A DNA stretch of 64,000 bases from Chionoecetes opilio (GCA_016584305.1 JACEEZ010000170.1:295001-359000); one strand, 5' to 3'. Shown: positions 1 through 11,705, numbered from the stretch's first letter. A program made the numbers and translations. The notes: generated by a model from the sequence alone, not told the origin.

Positions 1-222
1 GTTCTGGAGGATCCTCCAACGAGTACTAACGAGGATGTGGTCGATCTCCTTAGCTACCCCTCCGGCATTACTATACCATGTCCAGCGGTGCAGCTCTGGC
101 CTCTGATACCAAGAACCTGCAATTCTCAACCTTCTGGATCTTGCAAAGTTCAGAAGCAGAGAACTGTTGGTGTTTCTGGTACCGGAGCCATGGGGACCAA
201 CACATAACTCGTAGCCATCTCT
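1..222 (-). pseudogene. Fragment of APE endonuclease domain of a non-LTR retroelement
   Basis: Read on the minus strand, this encodes part of an apurinic-like endonuclease, the enzyme that nicks target DNA for target-primed reverse transcription. The conceptual protein holds the tract RRLRIAGSWYQRPELHR followed by WTWYSNAGG and a terminal IDHIL box, the usual C-terminal catalytic region. The same segment recurs inside the larger element at about 5633-5862 with scattered substitutions, so this is a second copy of that family. It is cut by the window's left edge and stops abruptly at about 222, where unrelated sequence and a (GA)n tract begin. No RT follows on the same strand. I see it as a dead fragment. 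Confidence 0.75.
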
Positions 223-306
223 CACAGTATAGATATGTAGCCTACATACATACACATCATAGCCAGTATGTGATATTATCGTGAATATTATCGTGAATAT
301 ATATGA

Positions 307-1362
<1,056 letters not shown>

Positions 1363-1539
1363 CACTAGTGACAGCAACAGTGCCTCAACAAACAGTTTAA
1401 TGATGCATATATGTATATAATGTTAGCTTTTAGTTTTTAGGTCTTTATATTTATTTGTAAATTGCCCTTAAGATAGGTAGCACACGACAGTGCATCTTTG
1501 GGCTTTAGTTATATGTATGTTTAAAAAAAAAGAGAAAAA

Positions 1540-1542
<3 letters not shown>
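1363..1542 (+). other. 3' untranslated region of the RT element
   Basis: AT-rich sequence following the RT stop codon and ending in an A-rich stretch at about 1520-1540 next to a (GA)n tract. It reads as the 3' UTR of the preceding non-LTR element. No gene is seen. Confidence 0.5.
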
Positions 1543-1594
<52 letters not shown>

Positions 1595-1602
1595 CTCGGG
1601 AG

Positions 1603-1653
<51 letters not shown>
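1543..1653. repeat. (GA)n microsatellite, interrupted
   Basis: GA tract with a short CTCGGG-type interruption near 1594 and a few GAA/GGA imperfections. Open frames across it on both strands are low-complexity artefacts. Confidence 0.95.
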
Positions 1654-1655
<2 letters not shown>

Positions 1656-1800
1656 CCAACCGCTCTCGTCCGGGTCAGCCAAGTAACTAACCTCACTGGA
1701 CTCTCCGGCCTCCGCCTACGTCACTATCTGACCTGAGTTGCCTCCCGCGTGGGACGATTTTTTTTCATATACGAAGTGGGTTTACTTGGTATTTGTTACT

Positions 1801-1844
1801 TTGGCTCAGGCCCTGTAAAATACAACTATGTAGAGTCGTAGATG

Positions 1845-1891
<47 letters not shown>
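1801..1891 (+). mobile_element. Headless SINE tail plus (CA)n
   Basis: The sequence at 1801-1844 (around GGCCCTGTAAAATACAAC) followed by (CA)n to 1891 closely matches the 3' end of the complete SINE downstream (around 2155-2183, GGCCCTGTAGAATACAAC, then (CA)n). No tRNA-like head precedes it. It is a 5'-truncated copy whose tail was the insertion site for the next SINE. Confidence 0.6.
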
Positions 1892-1892
<1 letters not shown>

Positions 1893-1895
1893 GAG

Positions 1896-2180
1896 AGGTA
1901 CTCCGTAGTGTAGTGGTTAGCACGCTCGGTTCACAACCGAGAAGTCCCGGGTTCGATCCCCGGGCGGAGCGGAAACATATGGGCTGTTTCCTTAAAACCC
2001 CAGCCCGTGTCCACCCAGCAGTGAATGGGTACCGGGTGTCAGCCGGGGGTTTGTGACCCCCCTCCCGGGGTGGTGGCTTCGGCCTACACTAACCACTAAG
2101 GATGAATGATAAAAAAAATGTTGATATGGAGACGGGGCCATACGAGCGTTGCTCTGGCCCTGTAGAATACAACTAGATGA

Positions 2181-2249
<69 letters not shown>
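1896..2249 (+). mobile_element. tRNA-Val(CAC)-derived SINE with (CA)n tail
   Basis: The first ~75 bases fold as a tRNA: D-arm with A-box TAGTGTAGTGGTTAGC, anticodon stem CTCGG/CCGAG around loop TTCACAA (anticodon CAC, valine), and T-arm CCGGG TTCGATC CCCGG with the B-box. The acceptor stem keeps about five to six pairs but is not a clean seven, which argues for a SINE head and not a working tRNA gene. A ~200-bp body follows, containing a CAGTGAATGGGTACCGGG stretch, and the element ends in (CA)n at 2183-2249. Two further copies lie on the minus strand at about 16850-17050 and 27049-27290, which shows it is dispersed. Transcription would be by RNA polymerase III. Confidence 0.85.
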
Positions 2250-2253
<4 letters not shown>

Positions 2254-2435
2254 CTAATACTTATCATAATATAAGTTATTCAATTAATGTTACACATTTT
2301 CTATAATTTTAGTACTTTTTTATTATTTTTTATTATTATTGTTCTTATATCATCGTCATAATACATATTCAAATGACTCATCTATCATAAATTAACTATT
2401 GTATCGTGCGTGTGTTTATGCGTATGTGTAAGTGT
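2250..2435. other. AT-rich spacer
   Basis: AT-rich sequence between a (CA)n and a (GT)n array. I see no gene or recognisable element. Confidence 0.5.
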
Positions 2436-2436
2436 G

Positions 2437-2467
<31 letters not shown>

Positions 2468-2468
2468 G

Positions 2469-2505
<37 letters not shown>

Positions 2506-2574
2506 CGTGCGTGTGTGTGTGCATGCGTGTGTGTGTGCATGTGTGTGTGCGTGCGTGTGTGTGTGTATGTGTAA

Positions 2575-2627
<53 letters not shown>

Positions 2628-2651
2628 GTGTGTGTGTGTGTGTGTGTGTGT
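2436..2651. repeat. (GT)n microsatellite with GTGCAT/GCGT variants
   Basis: Long GT array interrupted by TTTT, AGCG, GCAT and AAAT variants. Cys/Val or Thr/His low-complexity frames here are not genes. Confidence 0.95.
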
Positions 2652-3389
2652 CTGGCAGTCTGGCCACCAGTCTGCTTCTAATCACATCAGGTGGATGATG
2701 GAAGACTTTGAGTCCAGGTGTGAAAAGGGAGTTTTTCTCATGGGATTTCAAAAGCTTTCCGTCTAGCGGACGATAAAGGCGAATTTAGTATGGCTATCAG
2801 TGTTTTGTACGTCCTTTTGGCGAATTTTGTCAGCCAATTAGCATTAAGTAAGGAAAGCTGTAGGCTCCACCGTGTACTGGTTGGGGGAGGAGCATATATT
2901 TTTTTGGTATGACAGAGAGTATACTATTATAGGTGTCTTGCACGTGACGTCACAGCCCTTGTTGTGGCTGCGACAGGCACGGGAAATGCGAGCTGGAGGA
3001 CCAACAAACTCCACTTGCCGCCCGTGTTTGCCAGCTTATGGTATTTTTCCCCTACCAAATATATGTTTATCAGTATAAAAGATATACTGTTATCTTTTGG
3101 AAATGTTTGTTCTAAATATTATCAAATAAAAAACCGTAAAACACACTAAAGAAGGGCCATATGAGACCCGCAAAAATATGCATTCACCAACTCCAGCTCC
3201 CATTTAATATTTTTGTTTCGAAAACGTTTTACTGGACAATATCAAGAGAAGCGGAATTTCATTAGCTTTCCATTGATATATTTTCGTTATCTGATAAAGA
3301 ATTAGAAGCATGCATAAATTGCGTTAACTAAATAAATAACATCATGAAATCGGGTAATTTTTCCCGTTTCCCAATCAATCAATCTTTGG

Positions 3390-3990
3390 GGCATACGCCG
3401 GGGGCGCGTCGCCTCGCCCACCCTACGACGCCCACTCCCGGGGGTCACCACGCGCGAGTTCCCATGCAGGCTTCTTTTCCCATACCAAGCAGCTCTCGAC
3501 AAGAAAACATCAACTTGCCCCAGCCACGAGGCTTGTGGGCGCCCCCTTGGCCCTCCACCCCGGTTGTCTCTTACAGATAAAAAACCCGATGGAAGGATCG
3601 GTTTCAGGGTAGCGTGCCACATGCCCATATAGCCGAAGTTGGCGCTGACGGGCTATGCAGGTAATAGGCCTCGATTCAGCCTCACGGTGCAATCGCTGAT
3701 TTGACACGTAATCATCCCAGCGAACCCCATGTTTCTGCGAAGACACTTATTACCAAAGGGCGTCTTCGTCTCTTCAAGTCACTATTTAGTTTCCATGTCT
3801 CACAACCTAGAGTAAGACAGGGATCACAAGCGACTTGAAGACCCGGATCTTTGTCCTTCTGCCAACGGTACACAACGCCAAAATACTCCCGCTGAGCGAG
3901 TCCATAACACCGTGGGCTATGCCCAAATCCGCCGTAAGACTTCTTGACGTGACCCGCCGTCATTATGGACTGCACTACCAAGGTATGTAA
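3390..3990 (-). pseudogene. C-terminal region of the retroelement polyprotein
   Basis: Minus-strand frames encode GCETWKLNSDLKRR (about 3790-3830), a thumb-side motif of this family. They continue with VSNQRLHREAESRPIT, RQRQLRLYGHVARYPE and GRPQASWLGQVD toward the C terminus, ending near TRPRRMPQ just before the ATTG-repeat 3' end. The pieces lie in different frames, so several indels have accumulated. Their order confirms that the element reaches its natural 3' terminus. Confidence 0.78.
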
Positions 3991-4149
3991 AGTTTTCCCA
4001 AAGATTCAATATCCTCGCCACACGCATGAACAGACTGTACTGCTTCATCTAGTAAGTCTCCAAACACCTGGACCTTGGCCCTTGAGCCAGGAGACCTCAA
4101 GTCCAAAGGCTTTGCCTCTTCGTGCAGCGCCTCGAGAGCCTTTCACCGG

Positions 4150-4830
4150 GACCTCCAACGACCCCAGCAAAGATTACTGCATCATCGGAAAAAACAAGAT
4201 CAGGGGATCTTTGTGTTGCCGACGGATGCTCCGCAATCCCTTTGATCTACAACCTTGTCCAATACCCAGTCCATACAACCCGTTGAAAAGTGATGGGGCA
4301 AGGACGCACCCTTGCCTCACTCCTTATTCACAGGAAAGAAGCTGGATACACCTGCCCCACACTTCACAGCCTCTCAGCCCCAGAATACAGACCAGTTAAA
4401 AAAAACCAATAGTCCTTACAGGAATCCCTCGAAGTCGCAGAAGATCCCAAAGTGGACTCACGATGCACTGAGTCAAACGCCTTCTTGAGATCAACATAGG
4501 CTGCAAGAATCCCCTGTCGAAACTCACGTCGGCTTTTCCACCAGGACACGAAACGCTAGGATACGGTCCGTTGTTGACTTACCAGGCGGTGAACCCAGAC
4601 TGCTGGGGTCTCTGATGCTTCACCAGATGGCTGCGAATCCGTGTCAGCAATAGAGGGCAAGCCCCTTTGGGCCTGTACGCTGAGCAGTGTAATACCGCGG
4701 TAATTGTTGCAGTCCTGACGGCCCCCCCTTTCCCTTTCCAGAATGGGGACGACCAGCCCCCTTTTCCAGTCAGGAGGAGGGGACCTGATTGCCACACGGC
4801 AGTGAGGACAGCATGAAACCCGTGGATCAT
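4150..4830 (-). pseudogene. Reverse transcriptase domain of the retroelement, degraded
   Basis: Minus-strand fragments in several frames give a readable RT: WKRGLVVPILERE and NNYRGITLLS (finger region, about 4690-4770), then YVDLKKAFDSVHRE (palm, first catalytic aspartate region, about 4460-4510), then DLVFSDDAVIFAG (about 4155-4195). The last is the catalytic YADD/FADD box with alanine replaced by serine. Frameshifts separate all three pieces. The combined order and spacing fit a 3.5-kb single-ORF element. No activity is expected. Confidence 0.8.
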
Positions 4831-5569
4831 GGCCTCACCCCCAGCTTTGAGGAACTCCGCACTGAATTACAAACACCAGCTGCCTTTCCACCCTCAATTT
4901 TTGCTACAGCCTCCTGACTTCGTCAAGAGAGGGTGCGGTTTCGTCAATGGGAGGATCGGCATCCACTGCCTGTAACCCAGTGGTGTGAAGCTGCTCAGTT
5001 GGAGGGTCCACCGTGAACAACTGCGCAAAGTACTCAGCCCAACGAGCCATCTGCCCACCCATGTCCGACACGAGGCGCCCATCTGCTGTTCAAAATAGCA
5101 CTCGCCCGAGAAGGAGATTTGGGAAACGGAGCTTCTTCAGGGCTCGGTAGGCGGGTCGGAGGTCATTAGCGTTCAAATGGCCCTCGACATCTCCAGCGGG
5201 GACTCCTGACATACCTCTCCTTGTCTCTTCCCCAGGAGGGTTCTAGTCCGGCGTGACAGAGCCCTGTGCTGGTCCCGGTTCCCAGCCAGCCTGGCAGCGC
5301 GACTCTCCTCGATTTTTTCCAGCGTTTTCCGTCGAGACAAAACCACGCCTTGACCTCGGGCGCTCCCCAATACACTCCTTGGCAGCCTGTAGAGTTTCAC
5401 GTTTGAAGGTATCCATAGTTCTACCGGGTCCCCCGAGAGCACCGAGCACATCAAACCGATTTGAGACTGCCACCGCATACCATGAGCACATGTCAAGTCA
5501 CTTCAGTTTCTCAAGATGAAACACAGTATGGTTACCTCTTGAGATTCTTCTGGACTTTTACATGAAGCT

Positions 5570-6378
5570 TTAAATGTAGCAACAACAAGTCTGTGATCTG
5601 TTCCAAGAACTCAGCATCTGGTAAACCCTGCAGTTCTGGAGGATCCTCCAACGAGTGCTAACGAGGATGTGGTCGATCTCCTTTTCTACCCCTCCGGCAT
5701 TACTATACCATGTCCAGCGGTGCAGCTCTGGTCTCTGATACCAAAAACCTGCAATTCTCAACCTTCTGGACCTTGCAAAGTTCAGAAACAGAGAAATGTT
5801 GGGTTTCTGGTACCGGAGCCATGGGGGAACCCAAAACATAACTCGTAGCCATCTCTCACAGGCCAGTAGTAGCATTGAAGTCGCCCAGACAAAGAGTGTG
5901 TCCCGAGGAGGACACTGGTCTAATACAGAGTCGAGTTTGGCGTAGAACATCTCCTTCTCATCAGTTTTATGCATCTCGGTAGGGGCGTACACTGCAACAA
6001 GAGACATGAAACCCAGAGTGTGTTTCATCCTCACCCGCATTATACGCTCATCAACCGGGGTAACCTCAACAACTGACGGCTGCAGTTTGCTGGAGATGCC
6101 TATAGCTACTCCCCGTTCACGGTGACCATTGCTCATGCCGGACCAGTAGTAGGTGTAACCCCCATGCTAGTCTCGCCACTGCCAGGCCTCCTCGTCTCAG
6201 AGAGTCCCACTATATCCACCCTAAACCTACTGAGCTCGCCCGAGAGGAGAGATAGTCGATGATCGTCTGAGAGGCTCAGAACGTTCCACGAGCCCAAAAC
6301 GAAGAAACCCTCCGCAGGTTGATCCCAGGAGTGATTCGACGGGCAGGCGCCGCCTCTGCACTGCCCCGGCCCCTCCAT
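5570..6378 (-). pseudogene. APE-type endonuclease domain of the retroelement
   Basis: Minus-strand frames encode the endonuclease that nicks DNA to prime reverse transcription. Motifs in order are GSWNVLSLSDD (about 6290), the catalytic-glutamate box GLSETRRPG (about 6190), the AVYAPTEMH box (about 5980), and the terminal KEIDHILVS box (about 5660). Between them sits VRMKHTLGF, typical of this family. The frame breaks near 6133 between two otherwise adjoining frames. It breaks again near 5880, where the expected GDFN box is degraded. The usual domain length is about 230 aa and the preserved span matches. It is non-functional as read. Confidence 0.8.
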
Positions 6379-7339
6379 AAGAAAAAGTTGGGCTAGGGGG
6401 CCCTACCACTTGATTTTAGAGTGCGGGGGTTCCCGAGGGCTTTGCCCCGCAACTCGTCATAGGCAGACCCCTCCCCTGCATCGGCATAGGAGGGGTCTGA
6501 AAGGTCGGGCCCCCTGGCAAAACCGGGTCGGGGGCGATTACCGCGCCCCGGCCTCTACCTCTTAACATGTTTGTAGCTAGTTTAGTTTTTTTCAGGGAGG
6601 GGTTGCAAACCCCCCCCCCAACCAATCTATGTCCGGGGTTGGCCTTACTGCTCACCCGTGGCCAGGGACGCAGAACCCATGTAGGGAATTACCCCAGGCC
6701 TTTCCCACTATTTCACCCATAACTGGAGCTGGATGGCCATTGGGCTCAATAGTGAGTTATCAGTGCCCAAAGATGGTCTTATTTTTTAGTCCATCTGGGT
6801 GGTCCAGCACACCCTCCTCACTGGAAGAACCGTGGGGTAGCCCCGTTTAGTCGACGATCCGAAACCCTTTCCCGATTGATGGTGTTTTTTTATTAGTTAA
6901 CGCTAATTTATGCAATGGTTCAATTCATTTATCAAGATAACGAAATATATCAAGGGAAAGCTAATGGGAAAATTCCGCTTCTATTGATTTCCCCATGTAA
7001 AATGTTTCGAGCAAAATATTAAATGGGAGCTGGCGCTGGTGAATATTAAGTTCATGCATATTTCTTGAGAGCCTCATAATGGCCTTTCTTTAGTGTGTTT
7101 TACGGTTCTTTATCTGATAATATTATAGAACAAACATTTCCGAAGACAACAGTATATCTTTTATACTGATAAACATATATTTGGTAGGGGAAAATTACCA
7201 TAAGCTGGCAAATACGGGCGGCAAGTGGAGTTTGTTGGTCCTCCAGCTCGCTCCGACGGGCGGCATTTGGCTTGAAGACGGCGGCATTTGGCTTGAAGAT
7301 GCTAGGTTGTGACGTCAGTGCAAGACACCTATATTCATT

Positions 7340-7489
7340 ATCGTTTTCATTATTAATATTAGTATGATTAGCATTATTATTATCTTTTACGTTATTGTTG
7401 TTATTATCATTATCATCATTACTATCACTATTACTGTAGTTACCATCATTATTATTATTATTATTGTAACTGTTATTATTATCATTATT

Positions 7490-7522
<33 letters not shown>

Positions 7523-7539
7523 CCCTCTCTCTCTTCTCT

Positions 7540-7580
<41 letters not shown>

Positions 7581-7629
7581 CTCTCTCCTCTCTCTCTCTC
7601 TGTCTCTCTCTCTCTCTCTCTCCCCCCCC
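7340..7629. repeat. ATT/ATC-type imperfect triplet repeat followed by (CT)n and poly-C
   Basis: Imperfect ATT/ATC triplets (about 7340-7490) lead into a CT tract with TCT and GTCT interruptions (7491-7620) and then a C run. The CT/poly-C part is the left edge of the large duplication; at the second copy the CT tract follows unrelated sequence. Confidence 0.9.
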
Positions 7630-7739
7630 CTCCTCCCCGGTTTTGGGTCCTATCTGACTCATGGCCATTTCGAGTTGGGTCCGAATTGACTCGTGGCCTA
7701 GACGGTTTGAGGCCAAATTAACCTGTGTCCCATATGGTG

Positions 7740-8180
7740 CGTGGACGAAGTGAACTGATGATCACTTGACCTCAGTACCAATCCCTTCAGTACCAAATGA
7801 CCTGCACCCTTGCCGGCGAAAGGACGGAGCGAAGTATATTACTTTGATATACTTGGGATACCATAAAGGAGATGTAGGAAAAGTTCTTACGGCTAGTAAC
7901 CAGGGTAGAACAAGAAGTAACGGATTCAAGCTGGAAAAGCGTAAATTTAAAAAGGAAATAGGGAAAAACGGGTTCACAAAAAGGGTGGTAAATGATTAGG
8001 ATGGACTCAGTCGTCAGGTGGTCAGTGCGGAGTCAATAGGGAGCTTTAAAAGGAGGCTGGATAAATTAATGGATGGGTATGAAAGGTGGATGTAGGTAGT
8101 GTTAAGAAACAGGAACTACCACGTGTAGGTCTCGTGGCCTCTTGTACAGCTTCCATATTTTCTTATGTTCTTATGTTCTA
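7740..8180 (+). pseudogene. 3' end of a CR1/Jockey-like retroelement (RT C terminus plus tandem tail), copy 1
   Basis: The + strand frame reads GRTRSNGFKLEKRKFKKEI, then FTKRVVND, a stop where W is expected, then GLSRQVVSAESIGSFKRRLD. This is the conserved extreme C terminus of many CR1/Jockey RT proteins (consensus style 'F..RVV..WN.LP..VV.A.S...FK..LD'). It ends with two TTCTTATG-type 8-mers (8159-8175), a normal CR1-like tandem 3' terminus. The same end appears at 20050-20455 with one 8-mer and on the minus strand at about 26340-26640. Confidence 0.8.
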
Positions 8181-8598
8181 AGTATCTTGTCGGTCAATCT
8201 AACGGAGATAAGGGCGGGAAAAAGTATAGTTACTTGCATCCGCAGACCTCATATGTTCAACACTTCCAATTCTTTCTCCTTCCTCACTCTCTTTCATCCC
8301 ATGCTACGTATTGTCCTAACTTCCTATTAGTACCTTGCTTGATATCTATTAACTATTCTAATATTAGTAACCCTATAGGCAGTACCGCATATCAACTCAA
8401 CCACAGCTTCCACATTTATTACTATTAGTGTTACAATTATTATGTTTATTACCATCATTATCATAATCCCTGCGTGTATGTGTGTTTTCGGGGAATGTTT
8501 GACTTTTATCAGCAATTGCCATGCATTAAATTTACATCTGGTAGATTATTGCTTGTTTCTTTTTTTTCAGGATTGCCGTCGTCATCATAGATAGATAG

Positions 8599-8842
<244 letters not shown>

Positions 8843-8967
8843 ATGGACAGCTTCCTGAGGGCGAAAAGAATCTTCCAAGTCACACGCCCTTTGTTGCGCC
8901 CGAGACAGCAACGCCCCGCCACTCCTGCCGCTGCGTGTGCCAGCACCCACACCCAGCCTGCCGTCAG
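8843..8967 (+). CDS. Putative first coding exon with mitochondrial-presequence-like N terminus (copy 1)
   Basis: The ATG sits in a strong Kozak context (CCACCATGG). The exon is 125 bp, 41 codons plus 2 nt, and stops at a CAG|GTGAGC donor (GT at 8968-8969). The peptide begins MDSFLRAKRIFQVTRPLLRP and continues rich in Arg, Ala, Thr and Pro with only one acidic residue. That composition fits an amphipathic mitochondrial targeting sequence. It is upstream of, and on the same strand as, the AMP-binding exon at 19125, and both recur together in copy 2, so I infer one gene. The phases do not join directly (phase 2 here against phase 0 there), so at least one exon between them is missing or unrecognised. 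It could also be the first exon of another gene. Confidence 0.5.
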
Positions 8968-8970
8968 GTG

Positions 8971-8975
8971 AGCGG

Positions 8976-9036
<61 letters not shown>
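8971..9036. repeat. (GA)n starting at a splice donor
   Basis: GA tract beginning within 3-6 nt of the donor GT at 8968. See the companion case at 19355. Confidence 0.9.
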
Positions 9037-9039
<3 letters not shown>

Positions 9040-9084
9040 TATATTTAAAAATACAAGCAAGAGCACTCTGATTGCGCATATCTC

Positions 9085-9400
9085 CACCAAGATATCACAG
9101 AGCACCTAACCTCTGATCTTTCTATAATTTATAAATGGGGCAAAGCAAGCCTTGTTTTGCTCAATGCCTCAAAAACCCAATTTCTTCTCCTATCTAATCT
9201 TCTTCTCTTCTTCAACGACACTCAACTGTCTCCCTCTTCTACAATGAAAATTTTTGGACTGTCCTTTACTAAAAATCTGAACTGGAAATTTCACATTTCA
9301 TCTCGCGCTAAAACAACTTCTAAGAAGTTAGGTGTCCTGTGGCGTCTGCAGCCATTTTTTTTCTCTCTCCCTGTTGCTTGCTCTGTACAGTAGTCCGGTG
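9085..9400 (+). pseudogene. Fragment of non-LTR reverse transcriptase (thumb region), copy 1
   Basis: The + strand frame reads SDLSIIYKWGKASLVLLNASK, then TQFLLLS, then IFGLSFTKNLNWKFHI and KKLGVLWRLQPFF. This is the stretch after the YADD box (N-x-x-KT, then a 'LG/FGLSF...LNW..HI' motif) of Jockey/CR1-type RTs. A run of T residues near 9352-9360 shifts the frame, after which LLALYS is readable in the next frame and similarity stops near 9400. Neither the YADD box nor the C terminus is present. Copy 2 is at 21345-21660. Confidence 0.75.
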
Positions 9401-10009
9401 GCAGAGCAGCATATTTCCAGTGAACCTTGCAATGTTTGGCAACAATCGTTTTGGGGCTTATTTTGATAGGTATTAGTGTCCAGATAAAATTTAGGGTGGG
9501 TGGCCACTTGTCACCGGTTTGGTTTTTCAGAATCCACGATGGCCGCCAAGATGACCGCCATATATAATCAAACATAAAAATTTTAGGCTGTAACTCCTGT
9601 TCAAAAGTACAGTAAAAGGATGAAATTGGTGTCTAAATATATGTTTTAGAGACCAAGGAAGTGGATTATGATGTTATTGGATCATTTGGCGGCCATATGG
9701 ATGGCATAAATCCAATATGGCCGCCAAAATACCTGTAAAAATGCCAAAATCACACTAAAGCTAATATAATCTATTGTACATGCAGTTGAATTATAAAGTG
9801 TCTATATATATGTGCTTTGTAAAGCATATAATATGATTCTGAAGTCATTCGCCAGTTTACAAGCAATACTGATTATGATAGCAAGCAAAATATAAGAAAA
9901 CAAATCTATTTAGAATCGGACAACATTTATTGTAATAATTATCATCTCTCAAACATGACTTTGGCGTGACTTAAAAGTAGACATACATGTAAAGTATATG
10001 ATACTACCG

Positions 10010-10048
<39 letters not shown>

Positions 10049-10207
10049 TGAATAATAATAATAATAATATGAATAATAATATGTAGTATAAATACTAATA
10101 ATACTAATAATAAATGCAACAATTTGGGCATCTTCACGTTGCCCAAATGTTTCAACTTATACCAATACATATTTACATGTTATACTCTAATAAATGAAGC
10201 TAAATTA
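9401..10207. other. AT-rich non-coding sequence with a (TAA)n microsatellite
   Basis: Contains short 'ATGGCCGCCAAGATG'-like repeats near 9538-9730 (several GGCGGCC/GGCCGCC motifs) and an AAT/TAA triplet array at about 10012-10085. I see no gene. The part after about 9625 is absent from copy 2. Confidence 0.6.
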
Positions 10208-10229
10208 ATGCGCCAATGGACCAAATATC

Positions 10230-10790
10230 TTATATCTAGGAACATTCATCGTCCTCATCGTCGACATCCATTGCTCGGTCTTTTGCCTCATCGCTGTCAC
10301 AGGGATATCGCCCGATCTGTTGCACTCTCAGTGATGTGAAGGATTGGAACAGGCAGTACCACCACCGCAGGTGCAGAACACGTGCATGGAAGTTGGCGCC
10401 CCATACAGCAACATTTCCCACCTTACATGCTCGCTCAGATGTGCAGCCACATCTGACCAACTTGAGAATGTGCTCCGGGGCGTAGGATACACCGTCCTCC
10501 ATATTTTGAGGGATGAGACACTTGTTAGTGTCATCAGCTTCCCCCCCGTGTTCCCCTGCAGCGAGAGTTGGGGGATCCCCACTCAGGGCACTGTACCAGT
10601 GAGCGACTTGTTGGTGTGCTCTACGAACGTTCTGCCAAACGCTTCTGTAGTTGGGGCAAACTAACAGCTTCGGTGATGCTGTCGATTTGCCAGTCTTCTG
10701 TGCCCATAGCTTCTGGCGGATCTTGGTCATCGAAGAGGTGGGAGTTGTAATGCCATAGCACGCACCCATGAAAGCTGTTGCTTGTTCGGT
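10230..10790 (-). pseudogene. CXC-type (Tesmin/TSO1-like cysteine-rich) transposon-associated protein, C-terminal fragment
   Basis: A frame of about 177 codons on the minus strand. It contains TKIRQKLWAQKTGKSTASPK, then VRRAHQQVAHWYSALSGDPP, then NKCLIPQNMEDGVSYAPEH and LVRCGCTSERACK. After that the cysteine cluster is frameshifted (a sister copy reads PCTMFCACGGGT in another frame). It ends in an acidic DVDDEDDE tail. This layout (two-helix region, 'GW' region, short CxC cysteine cluster) matches C termini of a repeat-associated protein family widespread in arthropods and cnidarians. I recognise the family by pattern only and its function is unknown. It is broken by indels. Confidence 0.6.
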
Positions 10791-11079
10791 GACTTAAACG
10801 ATATTTGCCAAGGGTTTTCCAAGCTGATCTAGAGTGTAGCCTTTTCGAGCCACAGCGATTGCTTTTGTTTTCCCAATTCCAAAAAGTCGCAGCAACTGAA
10901 TCCAGCCAGTTAGAGCATGAAGCGCCAAGAGCTCGGGTACGATTGCTGAATGTTTACGAGCGGTTTCCTTCACGTCAATGCACGACCGACCCCTGATTGG
11001 AGATGCTGCGACTTATGGAATTGGGAAAACAATAGCAATCGCTGTGGCTCGAAAAGGCTACACTCTGGATCAGCTTGGT

Positions 11080-11665
11080 TTAAAACCCCTTTGGCAAATA
11101 TCGTGAAGTCACCCAACAAGCAACAGCTTTCATGGGTGTTTGCTATGGCATTACAATCCCACCCTTCGATGACCAAGATCCGCCAGAAGCAATGGGCACA
11201 GAAGACTGGCAAATCGACAGCAGCACCGAAGCTGTGTAGTTTGCCCCCCAAATACAGAAGCGTTTGAGCAGAACGTTCGTAGAGCACACCAACAAAATCG
11301 CTCACTGGTACAGTGCCCTGAGTGGGGGTCCACCAACTCTCGCTGCAGTGGAACCGGGTGGGAAGCTGATGACACTAACAAGTGTCTCATCCCTCGAAAA
11401 AATGGAGGACGGTGTATCCCACGCCCGGAGCACATTCCCCAAGTGGTCAGATGTGGCTGACATCTGAGCGAGCATGTAGAGGTGGGAAATGTTGCTTGTA
11501 TGGGGCGCCAACTTCCATGCACGATGTTCTGCCCTGCGGTGGTGGTTTCTGCCTGTTCCAATCCATTCAACATCACTGAGAGGTGCAACAGATCATGCCG
11601 ATATCCCTGATGACAGCGATGAGGCAAACGACCGAGCAATGGATGTCGACGATGAGGACGATGAA
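11080..11665 (+). pseudogene. CXC-type transposon-associated protein fragment, inverted partner
   Basis: The same coding segment as in the left arm, here on the plus strand. Readable pieces are SMTKIRQKQWAQKTGKSTAA, EHTNKIAHWYSALSGGPPTL and DGVSHARSTFPKWSDVAD, with the acidic DVDDEDDE tail just before TAG at 11667. Several frameshifts differ from those in the left arm, so the arms have diverged since duplication. Confidence 0.6.
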
Positions 11666-11703
11666 TAGTTCCTAGATATAAGATATTTGGTCCATTGGGG
11701 CAT

Positions 11704-11705
<2 letters not shown>

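Larger units (their letters stand above)
3367..6867 (-). mobile_element. Nearly full-length APE-RT non-LTR retroelement, frameshifted
   Basis: A 3.5-kb element on the minus strand, inserted at the centre of the surrounding fold-back. A 7-bp direct repeat TTTCCCG flanks it at 3360-3366 and 6868-6874 and is the likely target-site duplication. Its 3' end carries tandem ATTG units (3371-3385, seen reversed), a common non-LTR terminus. Protein order is N-terminal spacer, APE endonuclease, RT, and a C-terminal region with LYGHVARYPE and GRPQASWLGQVD tracts. The family is the crustacean one often named 'craniofacial development protein 2-like'. Multiple frameshifts and stops mean it is dead. Further fragments of the family lie at 1-222 and at 48965-49420 with 50095-50165. 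Confidence 0.88.
2930..7331. mobile_element. Fold-back transposon with ~430-bp terminal inverted repeats, split by a retroelement
   Basis: The left arm (2930-3366) and right arm (6868-7331) are imperfect reverse complements over more than 400 bp. The ends read TAGGTGTCTTGCAC and its complement, each flanked by TA, consistent with a TA target-site duplication. The inner ~330 bp of both arms matches the uninterrupted palindromic element at 33234-33895, so the family is present at least twice. No transposase is encoded between the arms. The centre carries a non-LTR retroelement (separate entry). This copy shows several arm-to-arm differences and is probably old. Confidence 0.82.
10208..11705. 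repeat. Large inverted repeat with ~700-bp arms
   Basis: The left arm (10208 to about 10925) and the right arm (about 10990-11705) are reverse complements. The outer ends match around CCTAGATATAAGATATTTGG and its complement near 10225 and 11672. Each arm carries the same degenerate cysteine-rich coding sequence, on the minus strand in the left arm and on the plus strand in the right. Copy 2 of the segmental duplication has only the right arm. Confidence 0.85.

Noticed and set aside
1896..1975. Functional tRNA-Val gene
   Set aside because: The acceptor stem is imperfect, and the tRNA-like part is fused to a dispersed body and (CA)n tail shared by two other copies, so it is a SINE head.
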